Shown here: positions 35,906 through 46,392 of the stretch, piece by piece
Position numbering within the stretch: position 1 is the stretch's first letter
Layout of the letters: every line of letters starts with the position of its first letter
Origin: Phialocephala subalpina
Lineage: Eukaryota; Ascomycota; Leotiomycetes; Helotiales; Mollisiaceae
Reading direction: 5' to 3'
Assembly: GCA_900073065.1 (NCBI GenBank)
Contig: FJOG01000017.1
Location: 1,354,785 to 1,418,784 of the forward strand
DNA: 64,000 nt
The notes under the pieces: model-generated
The model's database searches: none
What the model saw: only the letters and a program-made list of their open reading frames with translations
Told to the model about the DNA's origin: nothing
Made by a program: the position numbers and the translations under genes

Positions 35906-36350
35906 TGTGAGAGGTTGTTTATGGTGACATGAGTGAGGGAGACGTTGTTGTTGTGGTTTATACCAGGATGAGGGATGAAATCTTTAGGGCTGGGATGGGG
36001 ATGCGACGAAAGCATGTGGAAATGACCTCGGCATTGGATCACGTGTGAAGATCGTCAAAATAGGGGTTGGTGGGGGAAGAGTTTACGAGAGCTTCTTTTA
36101 GATTAAAACCAAAGAAATTGGGCGAATTCTGGCGAGGAGCGGAGCTCAGAGTCATCAGAAGAATGATTAATGCATTACAAGTGTTCTACACTACCATCAC
36201 AGGCAGTCCCTAATAAGTATACCAAAAAGAAGACCTGATGTCCCACAAAGCGATGGACTTGACTCCGCCCATCCCATCCAGACCAAAAAACTCTCAACTC
36301 CCGCTCAATCAACTGGGTATACCAACACAGCACTCAACTCATATATACAT
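35906..36350. other. Intergenic between two minus-strand genes
   Basis: 445 bp holding the 5' flank of the membrane-protein gene and the 3' end of the LRR gene. No further feature was seen. Confidence 0.5.
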
Positions 36351-39300
36351 TCAATCCACATCCGTAGAAGAGGGGCTTTGCTCGCCCGCGGGTATCTTAT
36401 CTCTCAGCCATGCAAGAGTTGCTTCCGTTCCTTTCTCCAGAATCGTGTACTTGGGAACACGGAATCGGTTGCCACTGACATCTAAGCTCACAAGACCACC
36501 TGGTCCACCCAAAAGGCCGATACGGGCGTTCAGGCTGTTAATTTCATTGCTGCTGCAATCGACAGTCCGAAGGCCTTTGATGGATTCCGGCGACAGCTCT
36601 CGGATGGTGTTGTGCGAAGCAAGAAGCGTAATCAAATTAGGAAAATATGGCTTGAGAATAGGCAGCGAAGTCAGACGGTTAAAGCTAATGTCGAGTCGTT
36701 CCAATTGCGGAGCTTTGAGATGCTGGATCAACGGCTGAAGAGAATTGAATGTGTTGGAGCTAAGATTCAATTCCTTCAGTGCTGGCAATTCGAGGTCGTC
36801 TTTGAGGAAAGTGTCGCTGGTCAATTCGTTGTGAGAAATGCTGAGTGTCGTCAAAGTAGTAGCAAAGAATGCAATAGAACTTGGGATCTCCTTGAAAATG
36901 TTATGATGCAACTCCAAAACCTTGATTGCATTGTTAGCAGCCACATCGGCAGCCGCGACAGGATTGAGAGAATGTGATTGCGTGCCTGAACGGTCGAGAA
37001 TGCCACCAAACTTGACGGGCCAGTCTGATGATGAAGGTCGGGGAGAAATTGGCGACACTGGAGCCGAGTAAAAGGCTCCGTCTCCATCAGCCTCTTTGTC
37101 AATGCCCTCTTCTTCCGGCTCTGGTGCCAAACGAGCTTTCAATGCTCGCTTGAGGTCTTCGGTTGTCATGCCAGAGAACTTCTTCTCCCTGAGTGGGTTG
37201 CCGCTGATCCGGAAAATATCTAGGCTAGCCATGCGTCCGATACGATCGTCCAGAACTCGGAGATTGTTGCCACTGAAGTCGACATTCCTGAGCTTTGGCA
37301 GTGTAACGAAGCCATCTGGTATCGATGCGATATTGTTGTCCTCGGCAGCGAGAGTGAGCAACGAGACCCAAGACGACATATCCGGAAGCCCAGTCAGGCG
37401 ATTGATTGAGCAGCTCAGTTGATGGAGAGCTGGCAGTCTCAAATGTCCGGCATTGTCAAGACTTGTAATGGCATTGCTGGTGACATCAAGTATTTGGAGA
37501 TGTGTGAGCTCATCGACTTCCGAGTAAACAAGCGTGCCAGTGAGATTGTTCTTGGCGGCGTAGAGTTCTGTCAGCGGCAAATGACGCAGATTCTCGAATG
37601 GCAGAGATTTGAAGCTGTTCTCTGTGATATTGAATACTCTGAGCCGAACAAGCTCTGCTAGACTGTCTGGCAGAGAGGTCAAGCCATTGCGCTGTAGATC
37701 CAAGCTTTCGAGGTTCTTGAGGTTCGTAATGCTTGGATCCAACGGACCAGTCAAACCATTGCCAGCAATCTTCAGATCTCGCAACGACGGGATCTGAGAT
37801 ACTATTTCGAAACAATCATTGCCGAGCTTGTTGTTTGACTACGGATGATTAGTGCATGTGGGAGGAAATGCTACAAAGGGAACTTACAATGTTCAGCGTG
37901 GTCAGCAATTCAAGTCTTCGTAAGCCACGTGGGAGGGCAATCAGCACATTTCCATGCAGGTCTAGTGTTTCGAGCCCTCCAAACTGGTTACCTTTGACTT
38001 CCCCACCGTCGTCTACATTATCCTGTGGATCATTATCAGGGAATACATCATCCGAAAGAAGCTCAAGTTCGTTGTCGGCAGCGACAAATCTGGTCAGATC
38101 AACAGATTCCGCCCAGGCGCTGCCACCTTTGCCAATGGCTTCGAGGTTGTACATGTTCATAACTTCGTCGGGTATCTGCTTGAATCCCATTCCTGCAATG
38201 TTCAGTCGCCCATCCGTTCGTGCCGCATCTATTCGTTTCCGAAGCAGTCCCTTGAAGTTATCCTCATTCCTCTGTTGGTTGAATGGGTCGTCGGATAGGC
38301 CAAAGTCGAATGTGCCAGCTGGAATGACTGGAACTTCTTCTTCGTTGCCTTCTACTGGAGCGACTTGCTTTGCGGCAGCAGCACGCTTCGCAGCCTTCGC
38401 TTTGGCGATCTGGTCTCGGAGGGCAAGAGATGATTTTCTCGGTGTAGGCGCATCTTCTGATGAAATCGATGTCAAAGTGCTAGCTGCTTTGGAGGATTTA
38501 GAAACGGTCGAAGGAGCTTCTGAAGAGCTATTGGAGAATGTAGCAGCCTTCTTCTCGGAGACGAAACCAATCCTATCAATATCACTTGCTTGGTCTAGCG
38601 CTGGCATCGACGGCTTCCGGAACAGTCCATTCATAGAAGCTCGTGGCTTCAATGGTCGAGCAGAAAGAGTCTTGCTCCCAGATTTGATATTGGGAAGGTT
38701 GGCTGCAGGCTGCTTCACAGGACTCGGTGACCGTTGGCGCATAGAGGACCCGAAATTGGAGGGAAGTTTAGATGGTGCATCTGCCAAAGTGGTCGTGCTT
38801 CGAGTGGTCGAAGGAGTCTTGAGAGACTTAGCAGTACTAGGACGTTTTAGAGGAGTATGAGCTGAAATTGAAGATTGTGGTGGCCTGAAGGTATTCGTAG
38901 AAGCTCGAAAGTCAATTGGAAAAGACGAGACGGAACCGCTGCCAGAACCAGACCCAGCACTTGACGTTGGCCTGCTCACGGATTGCGAGGGTGGTCGCAT
39001 CGGGCTATCGCTATTGAAGAAGCTCGATCGTCGATTTCGTACCGCAGGGGAAGACGGTATGTTCTGCAAAGTCTCCATGGTCCGCTCCGATAACGACGGA
39101 CGTGGTCTCCGAGGTAAATCATATTGTCCCTCCTCCTCGACGACTGTGCCAATGTTTTCATCCGGATTCTCCTGTTGCTCTTTGACCTCCGGCTTCACCG
39201 GTCGTAGTGCGGGTCGTGAAGGCTTCCTGAATAGCGCATCACCGCTTGGTTTCCTTCGAACTGTCTGTGGAGCAGGATTGTGAATGACTGTCCCAGTTGA

Positions 39301-39540
39301 GGCATCTCGATCGCGAGGAACTATGGAGTCTCTATTTCTCGTAGTCGTCGAGGATATGCGGGGTTTGGTATGGGTCGAGGACAAGCTATCGCGTGATGCC
39401 GAGCTTCGTAAGGGAGGATTGTTGATACTGAGTTTCGATGACTTCAGATTGTCTCGAGAGGGAGCAGCACGTAAGCTGGGTACGGGAAGCCTCGAGGGCC
39501 TTGGTATGCCGGACGGTCTGGGACTTGTGGACTGATCCAT
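36351..39540 (-). CDS. Leucine-rich repeat protein, LRRC40-like
   Basis: Two exons, 39540-37888 and 37838-36351, joined in phase over a 49-nt intron, give 1046 residues. The start at 39540 (MDQSTSPRPSGIPRPSRLP) is chosen because nothing upstream in the frame offers an ATG. The first about 405 residues are disordered, Ser/Pro/Arg-rich and basic, as in microtubule- or membrane-associated proteins. From about residue 445 a conserved block begins (GLLRKRIDAARTDGRLNIAG), then a series of LRRs with the consensus LxxLxLxxNxLxxLP (SLDLQRNGLTSLPDSLAEL; HLQILDVTSNAITSLDNAGH; RLDISFNRLTSLP). An acidic disordered insert near 770-815 splits the LRR array. The order of opening block and LRRs resembles LRRC40. 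Protein-protein interaction is the expected role; the partner is unknown. Confidence 0.9.
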
Positions 39541-40655
39541 GGTCGCAAGATGCTCGCAGTAACGAGAGGATGTGTTCAATAGCTGATCATAGTGCGGTGG
39601 GCGAGGATGGGTGGTCGAATAATGATTATGCAGATGCTGAAATGGAAAAAGAAAGCAAGAGCTTCAGCTCGCAATGAAATGGGGGGTTCGTGATCATCAA
39701 TAGAAAAAACGCCAGGAAGGAACGGTCGTTGATGTCGATGCCAAATTGAGGTTCGTTGGGCACCAGCTTTGCAGCAATCAAGGCCAAAGCTCCAAACGAT
39801 TGTCCCTGACTAATGCAAGATCTGACCAATGGAAATGAATCAAACTGGGGTTTTGGGCGGGAGTTGCCGTATCAAATACAGTGCACCGCATCAAATCTCG
39901 GGTGCGGACATTTGAAGCTCGAGGGCGCCACGTTCAACACACAGGAGTTCGAGGATGCTGCTTTTATCGTTTATATTGTACTTTTAAAGCAGCATTCTAA
40001 GCAACCCCTGTTACGCATCATTTGGACATTGACCCCTTTTCGGTCCCAGCGCAAGATGGAATTGTGAACAGATGCGACTTTTCAGTTGGATATACGCAGG
40101 ATTGCGAAGTATAGAGGCGATAAGCTTAAAATGATACTAGATTTTCCTATGTATATGTAAATGTGTACATTTGGTGAAATATCTCGTTGTGCTCCAGTCA
40201 CTCACTTTCGACGTTCTGTCGAGGAAAGTCCTGTTGCCCTGCTCAACCGGAGAAAACTCTGACCGTGCCGAAACCTTCTTTTGAGACGCCAGCCTCACCC
40301 AACCACCACACACGCAGGCGCGACCGCTTCCCCTCCACCTCATTGCACAACCACCTTTGCCCTGCTGCAGGTACAACCATCATACTTGTCAAAGGAGCAT
40401 TGTTACTCTGTCCTACATAAGTCGGCATCGCGACCTGAACGCGACTATTTCATTCACCTTCGCACCTGCGTCGCTGTCCAAGAATCCAACTTCCGGTCAT
40501 CATCGATCTACGAACTGCTGCATCAAACCGACAGACCTTACAACAGCCTTCACTACCCCCGATACTCGAGCAAGAAAGAACAAAGCCTTTCGGTATGGCT
40601 GTCGCGGCCGCGTGTCCTTCATGGCTAATCAATTTGCAGGTCCGTCTCTTTCGCA
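39541..40655. promoter_or_regulatory. Divergent region with 5' UTR intron of the coiled-coil gene
   Basis: About 1.1 kb between two divergent start codons (39540 minus, 40656 plus). A 47-nt intron fits at 40593-40639 (GTATGG...GCTAATC...TTTGCAG), 16 nt before the ATG of the coiled-coil gene. Its length matches coding introns elsewhere in the window, so a 5' UTR intron is likely. A pyrimidine-rich stretch just upstream is typical of fungal promoters. Confidence 0.55.
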
Positions 40656-42113
40656 ATGGCATCCCAGTCCTCAGTCGACGAGGTTGCCTCTCCTCCTCTC
40701 GAGAGCCCTACTCCCGAACCCTCGGTCGCTCCCTCTGGCATTACTCCTCCTCCATCCTCGCAAGCTCATGCTCGCAAGGAATCTCACCGCTCTGCGACAC
40801 CCGAATACTCCTCTGCTGGCGCCCTCTCCTCTCCACCACCAACAGTTCTCAATGGCACCAAGCGCGATGCTCCGAGCAATGCCTCAACCACTCGTCCCAC
40901 TGCCGATGAAATTGCCAACGCAACCAAGGATGAGTTGAAGGAAATCGTCAAGAAGGTCATGGCTGAGAACACCAAGCTTGATGCTGCTGCTAGTGAAGCT
41001 CGCATGTCTGCTGCTCACTATAAGCTTCAACATCGTCTCCTCACTATCGAGAGTGAAGAGGCACTCAAGCGTATGGAGGTAGAGCATGATATCACTCGTC
41101 GTGAAGTCGAGGTTCTTCAAGGTACCGGCCGTGAATCAACCAACGTCGAATACACCCAAAAGCTCAAGGCTTACTGCAAGTCTCTTGAGGAGGAGATCTA
41201 TGCTTCTCATAAGCGCCTTGACAGAGCCAAGCGATTGATCGAGACCAAGGATGACCAAATCGCTGATGCCCGCGAGGAGATCGCCCGACTTCATGAGCGC
41301 ATCCGCCAGAACCGCGAACACATCAACGTCTTGCGTAGTCCTGGTGGCCCTCTTCATGCCTCCACTCCCAAGACTCCCGCTACCCCTCATCAGTACCATC
41401 GAGGCACCCCAAGATACACCCCTTCCTCTCACCGACAAGTTCGTTATCCAGCCCAGGACAACCAGGAGCGATTCAACGCCTTGTTGATGGCCGGCTCTAT
41501 TATCCAGAACCAGGAGAATAATTCCGCACCTTCAACCCCAATCGCCGCTCACCGACCCGATCCACGGACTCCTAACCGACACAACCGTGGTGTTCAATCC
41601 CTGTCGTCCTTCCCAACCACTCCGGGCTCTGGCCGTCCCATGACTGGCAATACCCTCCTTCCAGCCGCTGAGTTGTCTCAAGGTGCCGATGCTCGCATCA
41701 ATGTTCTTGCCCAGAACGCCCTTCATCAGCTCAACCAACAAAGCCAACCACGTCGTCGCAAGTCTCGTGACAGCACCATCTCCGCTTCCGATCATGAGGA
41801 GATTGTTCGTGCCACCCAAGATTCCTACCGCGAGGACAGCGAGGAGGTTCAAGAGTCTCAAGCCAGCCAAAGTGCCACCGAGATGCTCCGCGCTGATCCC
41901 CGTGAGTCGTTCGAAGTCGCCGCTTCCAGAACCCATACTCCTCTCCCTGACAAGCCTAAGACTCACCAATCCAAGCTCTTCGCCCCTGTTAGCAAGAGCG
42001 GTGCCGAGAAGCGTAAGAGAGATGAGGATTATGGCGGTTCGATTAACAAGAAGGCTCGATCTGATGCTGAGGCAATTGGATTGGGAATTGGCTTCGAGGC
42101 TGGACGTGTCTAA
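40656..42113 (+). CDS. Conserved coiled-coil protein, function unknown
   Basis: Single coding exon of 485 residues. The first about 85 residues are Ser/Pro-rich. Residues about 88-230 are strongly helical and charged with heptad character (ELKEIVKKVMAENTKLDAAA; QKLKAYCKSLEEEIYASHKR; DQIADAREEIARLHERIRQN), so a dimeric coiled coil is likely. The rest is a disordered Pro/Thr/Gln-rich region with TP sites, a short helix near LLMAGSIIQNQ and INVLAQNALHQLNQQS, and a basic KRKRDEDYGGSINKKARSD patch near the end that could act as a nuclear signal. Codon use is the most biased of the window's larger genes (frequent GCC, CTC, AAG), which suggests high expression. I do not recognise a family with known function. 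Confidence 0.88.
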   Translation: MASQSSVDEVASPPLESPTPEPSVAPSGITPPPSSQAHARKESHRSATPEYSSAGALSSPPPTVLNGTKRDAPSNASTTRPTADEIANATKDELKEIVKKVMAENTKLDAAASEARMSAAHYKLQHRLLTIESEEALKRMEVEHDITRREVEVLQGTGRESTNVEYTQKLKAYCKSLEEEIYASHKRLDRAKRLIETKDDQIADAREEIARLHERIRQNREHINVLRSPGGPLHASTPKTPATPHQYHRGTPRYTPSSHRQVRYPAQDNQERFNALLMAGSIIQNQENNSAPSTPIAAHRPDPRTPNRHNRGVQSLSSFPTTPGSGRPMTGNTLLPAAELSQGADARINVLAQNALHQLNQQSQPRRRKSRDSTISASDHEEIVRATQDSYREDSEEVQESQASQSATEMLRADPRESFEVAASRTHTPLPDKPKTHQSKLFAPVSKSGAEKRKRDEDYGGSINKKARSDAEAIGLGIGFEAGRV

Positions 42114-43880
42114 TGGTTTCGCGCGAATACTTTCGATTGGAGTCGGCGTACTCGGGAGATACTTTCGATGATAATGATTGGCGTTTTGCTTTCCACCTGA
42201 TCTTTGATGGCATGGATGGACGTATTTGATGATGGGGATTGGCGTGTTGGCGCTGCTATTCGATGATCATGAATGTGGTTCTTTGCTTGGAGATACTTCC
42301 TGGACTTTGGTGACTGGGAACTGGCGTATTGTTTCGATGATAACGACAGTCGTGTTTCTTCGCGCTGCAACCTTCCTGAGGGGTAGAGATGGGCGCATCT
42401 GATCCCTTTGATCTGCGATTCTTTTCGACTGCCTTTCATAGTGGTCAGCTTTCTTTGCTTGTAGGATATTGGGACAGCGCATGATTCTTGCGCATGTTGT
42501 ATGTAGATACCCGTTGAATTGTTCTGCTCATAAAGAAAGAACTGGCTCAACTCAATAACAGAGAAATAAGATTGCTATTTGTAATATACTGGTAGTTTCC
42601 AAATTTTGTGCGTGCTTTGTGGTGATAATCTGATGTCGTGGTGGTGTCGGTGTGAAGATGAAAAAGGAGGCGAAGTCGATGGCAAGTGCAAGTGCACTTT
42701 GTTTTGAAGATGAGTTTCTTGAGGCGTGGGAGCTTAGTGGCTTTCAGCGTATCCGTTTATCTCGAGTCAGAATATGGATGTAAGGGAAGTTGGTAGCCTG
42801 GTATTCTTGTCGAGTTCGTTGTTGTGTTGGTGTTCGGATGTTCGTGCACGTGAGGTAGGGAGCAAGGGAGGTAAAAGAAGGAATTGGACGTGTCCGTCGA
42901 TTTTCTTTTCGGATTTAATTAGGACCCTGAGCAGGTGAGATTGATCAAAGGGAGACGAAAGCAACCCTTAAGACGTTGGAAGTCTCCAGCCTTGTCGTCG
43001 GTCTTGTGGTGGTGGTGTCAACTTGATTGTCGTTGCGAGGGAAACGCAACACATTTGAAAGACAAATTTACGCTCTCACTACTTGTCACGGTCACAAGAA
43101 TGCATATTTCAATGTCCCTAGAGAGACGCGATAAATCACGAATCGATTTTGAGCAGGTATTCTTTCATTTTTGCTGTGTTTTTACCATTGTACATGTGCT
43201 TGCTAGTACTTGAGACTCCTTGAAAGATCTGAAATGGATTTAAATAGTCGAGGTTACTTCCTATTACGTTTCCCTTGACTTTCTGGGTGCCATGCACGAG
43301 ATTTCCATCGTTTTGAGCAGCAAAGAGTGGTAGAGCGGAAGCATTCATCCTTCTCCTAAATCTCCTCAAGGTGTGAAGCTTCACGAAACAAGTGTTCAAA
43401 CTCCTCCTTCCAACGATTGGTAATAGATATTCTTTTACTTGAGTTCGAGCTGTCAAGTCTTCTTGGTACTGTAGTTTTTCTTGGCATTTGTCGCACATTG
43501 TACGGAAATAGAAAGAGTCTGGGCAAAAAGATCGGAACATGATGCTTCAGGTTTTGACGATCATTCTTCTTGGCGGAAGCCTCACCCGCTTGATCTCCAG
43601 ATTTACAAAGTCGAGGATCTGATCTTCTGCGTATCTCCTCCGGATCTTCAGCCGGGGAGAATGTTCACTTCTCCCCGTCAATTTCCAAATTATTTTGTAG
43701 TTACCCAAGAACTTTCAATTTTATTCGTTGAAGCCTAGAATTTCTCGAGTAAAGAGATTGACGAACCTATTTCATGATTTGAAAGATATCTTGGCTTCTT
43801 CTGTCTCCACAAGGTAGTTTCATCTCGCGGAAAAAATCTCAACCCCTCCTCGGCAGTCGTCTCGACTAGCCTATCCCAAC
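42114..43880. other. Intergenic with degenerate short repeats
   Basis: No gene is supported. The first 230 bp downstream of the coiled-coil gene carry loosely repeated units (TTCGATGATAATGATTGGCG and variants at about 42165, 42228, 42258 and 42337). A minus ORF at 43540-43136 (134 residues from its first ATG, with MCDKCQEK) is not clearly a gene. Confidence 0.4.
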
Positions 43881-43894
43881 GATGAGATGGTAAG

Positions 43895-44350
43895 CAAGCG
43901 CAGCTCGAACCGAACTTGACACAATTCCAAGTATTCTCCAGCTTTTCGCACGTCAGATTTTTTGGAGCACGCGAATTCTTGCCATCTTGAGCTCAGCCTC
44001 AACCGCTCAGGGTTGGCCTAGGATTGCACTTGATACTACACCAAGACTTCTCCAAGCTTTCTCCAAATTTTTCGATGTCAGATCGTTTTGCAGCACGCGA
44101 CCTCCTACCATATTGAGCTTGACTCCAGCTACTCTGGTTCGCTTCGAGCTGCACTTGATACGCCACCAAGAGCTTTCCAAGAACGCTTCTGCCTTTTCAG
44201 ATACCAGAGTCATGAAGGCCCGGATGTCTTGCCGGGTTGGAACCAACCTCGCCTCGAATTGCACCTGGTGCTTGACTTAGTGTGTCCACGAATGCTTCAC
44301 ATCCTCTACTTTCAAACTTCAGACTCCCTCAATACAAGGGCTCTTACCTA
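43895..44350 (+). repeat. Diverged tandem repeat, about 110-125 bp units
   Basis: Four related units can be followed by eye. Landmarks are GAACTTGACACAATTCCA at 43912, GCACTTGATACTACACCA at 44026, GCACTTGATACGCCACCA at 44151 and a weaker GCACCTGGTGCTTGA at 44261, spaced 114, 125 and 110 bp. Within the first two units CGCACGTCAGATTTTTTGGA and CGATGTCAGATCGTTTTGCA align, as do the following GCACGCGA and CTTGCCATCTTGAGCT / CCTACCATATTGAGCT blocks. The array ends about 220 bp upstream of the AA8 gene start. It has no coding potential that I can support. Confidence 0.65.
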
Positions 44351-44573
44351 ATTGGCAGGCCGACGAGCTACAGACTTGCAGCTGGGGTAGAAACACCAAA
44401 CATGGAGATGGACAAGAAAGTTACTTAAGGTACGCAGCAACCGACTAGATTTCTGGGTCTCGCCACCTTCTCCAGAGGCTTACCTTACTTTCTCCAGAAG
44501 CTGACGTCTTCACGAATCACTTCGATCATCTCTCCATATCCCACATCCCACATCCCGTATCAACAAGCCAGCT

Positions 44574-45389
44574 ATGCATCTCTCAATACTATCCTTCCTC
44601 TCCATCTTCCTCCTGACCAACCCCACAACCGCCCAAATAACATCCGCCTTCACAGACCCAGTCACGAACATCTCCTTCCAGCGCTTCTTCGGCGCCAAAA
44701 CCTCCTTCGCATTCGGCATCGCCCTCCCCACCAACCCATCCACAGACTTCATCGGCCAGATCTCATGTCCCTGTCCCTCAAACACCTGCTGGGGCGGTAT
44801 TTCCCTCGCAGACGACATGGTTGGGCCTCTCCTTCTCGCTGCTTGGCCAAATGGGAATACAGTCCAATCTTCCTTTCGATTGGCGAAAATAGAAGATGCG
44901 AGTCCACTTGTTGTGAACGGGAATTTTAGTGTGAAGACGATTGAGAAGGGGACGAGTGTGAATGGGACGCATATGTTGTTCACATTTTTGTGTCAGAATT
45001 GTATTGATTCGAAGTTGGGGTTCGCGGCGAGTGATACGAATGCGGGGGTTTTTGAGATGGGGTGGGCGTTGGCGGATACAGCTGTGTCGAATGCTGCGGA
45101 TCCTGCTGCGGAGTTGACGTTTCATAATAAAGGTATGTTTCTTCTCAGAAAACTATGAGCAGTGAGGAGTGAGGAGAGCGCTGACGGTGCTTGATAAATA
45201 GGATTCGATTCTTTTGATGCGCAGTTGAGCTTGGCAAGAAGTGCTAGCTTCGGTGAGTGGGCGGCGTTGGCAGGTGTGCAATCGAATGGATCGACGACGC
45301 CGGTTCCTGCTGCTGTTCCGGGGACTGGGAGTAGTTTTGGTGGTGATAGTGACGATGACGACGAAGATGAGGATGAAGATGATGATTGA
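44574..45389 (+). CDS. Secreted haem domain protein (AA8 / cellobiose dehydrogenase cytochrome-like)
   Basis: Two exons, 44574-45132 and 45202-45389, give 248 residues. A signal peptide (MHLSILSFLSIFLLTNPTTAQ) precedes a single DOMON-type beta-sandwich like the cytochrome domain of cellobiose dehydrogenase: SAFTDPVTNISFQRF, CPCPSNTCWGGISLADDMVG, LLLAAWPNG. In the family, one Met and one His bind haem b; the Met in ADDMVGPLLLAAW and the His in ELTFHNKG occupy the expected positions. No dehydrogenase domain, cellulose-binding module or clear membrane segment follows. Instead the protein ends in a Ser/Pro linker and an acidic tail (DSDDDDEDEDEDDD). Extracellular electron transfer, for example to lytic polysaccharide mono-oxygenases or iron, is the likely role. 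Several N-glycosylation sites (NIS, NFS, NGT) fit secretion. Confidence 0.88.
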
Positions 45390-46109
45390 CTTGGTGAGAA
45401 GGAGAGTGCTGGTTCAACAGGCACGGGTGTTTGGGGCCTTTGCCACCTTGCTTTATGTCTCTCTTCTACGATGGTATTCTTGTATGTATGATTGAAAGAT
45501 ATGACTCTGGAGTATCTTAAAACCTAAGAATATCGCTTTCGATAAGATGGAATGTTGTGGTACGAGAAGTGAAAGTGAGCGCGTCGACACCCTCGCTTCC
45601 CAATCTAGTCTAGCTCCACCCCACCAGCACAACCATCTATATAGATTTGAATAAGCATTCCTCCTTCCCAGAATTAGCACCCAGCGGGAAAAGCGACTAA
45701 AGCGATCCAATTAGGTCCTCGAACAGATCGTGCTAAGGATAGACAACGTTCAATCGTTGTACTAAGCAGGCTTCCTGGTGGCGTTTCAGCCAGGAAGCCT
45801 GTGAATGCTTTGCCACCTTTTTCTATGAATTAGCTTTTTTTTTCAAGGCTTTTGATCTTTTGAGATTTCTTTGGTCGTGGTTGTGATCTTGCAAAAGCTC
45901 GCCAAAATAATCGAGTATGGGATTGAGGGAGGACTGAAAGTGACGCAGAGCTCCAACACAAGCAAGCGCACAAACGCATAATCTTGAAGGGAATATTGAT
46001 GTGAGTTGAAGAGGACCCAAAGTCCAACGATGCATTGTGCAATTGAAGAGGCTCATAACCTTACTTTGAAGACACTAGACAGCGAACACGAACACACTAC
46101 TTCTTCTTT
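45390..46109. other. Intergenic with perfect hairpins
   Basis: No gene seen. Contains a 12-bp perfect inverted repeat (45767-45801), described separately, and a smaller one (ACAACG / CGTTGT, 45743-45760). Confidence 0.45.
45767..45801. repeat. Perfect 12-bp inverted repeat with 11-nt loop
   Basis: CAGGCTTCCTGG at 45767-45778 pairs fully with CCAGGAAGCCTG at 45790-45801. It lies about 380 bp downstream of the AA8 gene. It could form a hairpin in RNA from either strand or act as a palindromic binding site. Function unknown. Confidence 0.7.
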
Positions 46110-46392
46110 GCCTTCTCGGCCAGGCGGGCGTGCTCCTTCTTGCGGCGGCGAGCCACCATATTCTTTTTCTCCTCCTCCTTCGTCATCTTCCTCTTCTCCT
46201 TCTGTTCAAATATTATGGTTAGCATTGCGCTCTCTCCAACTTTGCAGAAACATAGACATACCTTCAAAGTCTGGATGGCTTACTCTTGCCGCCTTCTCGT
46301 CTTCCGTCTTAACTTCTTCTGTTCTTCCACTGCCACCACCGCCGCCTCCGCCATCTTCTTGGTTAGATCAACGAGGTTTGAGAACATCTTGA
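46110..46392 (-). CDS. Small basic protein locus, frame unresolved
   Basis: A 60-nt intron fits well on the minus strand (GTATGT at 46261, branch GCTAAC, AACAG ending at 46202). The exon after it reads KEKRKMTKEEEKKNMVARRR then KKEHARLAEKAKKK and stops near 46101, a style seen in small conserved nucleolar or ribosome-associated proteins. The exon before it starts from a well-placed ATG (AATCAAGATGTTC, 46392) and reads MFSNLVDLTKKMAEAAVVA, but this frame meets a TAA shortly before the donor. The alternative frame, ending KTEDEKAARVSHPDFE, looks more protein-like but does not join in phase to the last exon. Either one exon boundary is misread or the gene is damaged. No family name is assigned. 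Confidence 0.4.

Noticed and set aside
37856..38860. 334-codon plus ORF
   Set aside because: Lies entirely antisense to the Ser/Arg-rich exon of the LRR gene; such codon use opens the opposite strand. It is a shadow.
43136..43540. Minus ORF with MCDKCQEK considered as a CRIPT-like zinc-ribbon protein
   Set aside because: Only the first CxxC is present; the later cysteine pairs of that family are missing in any frame.
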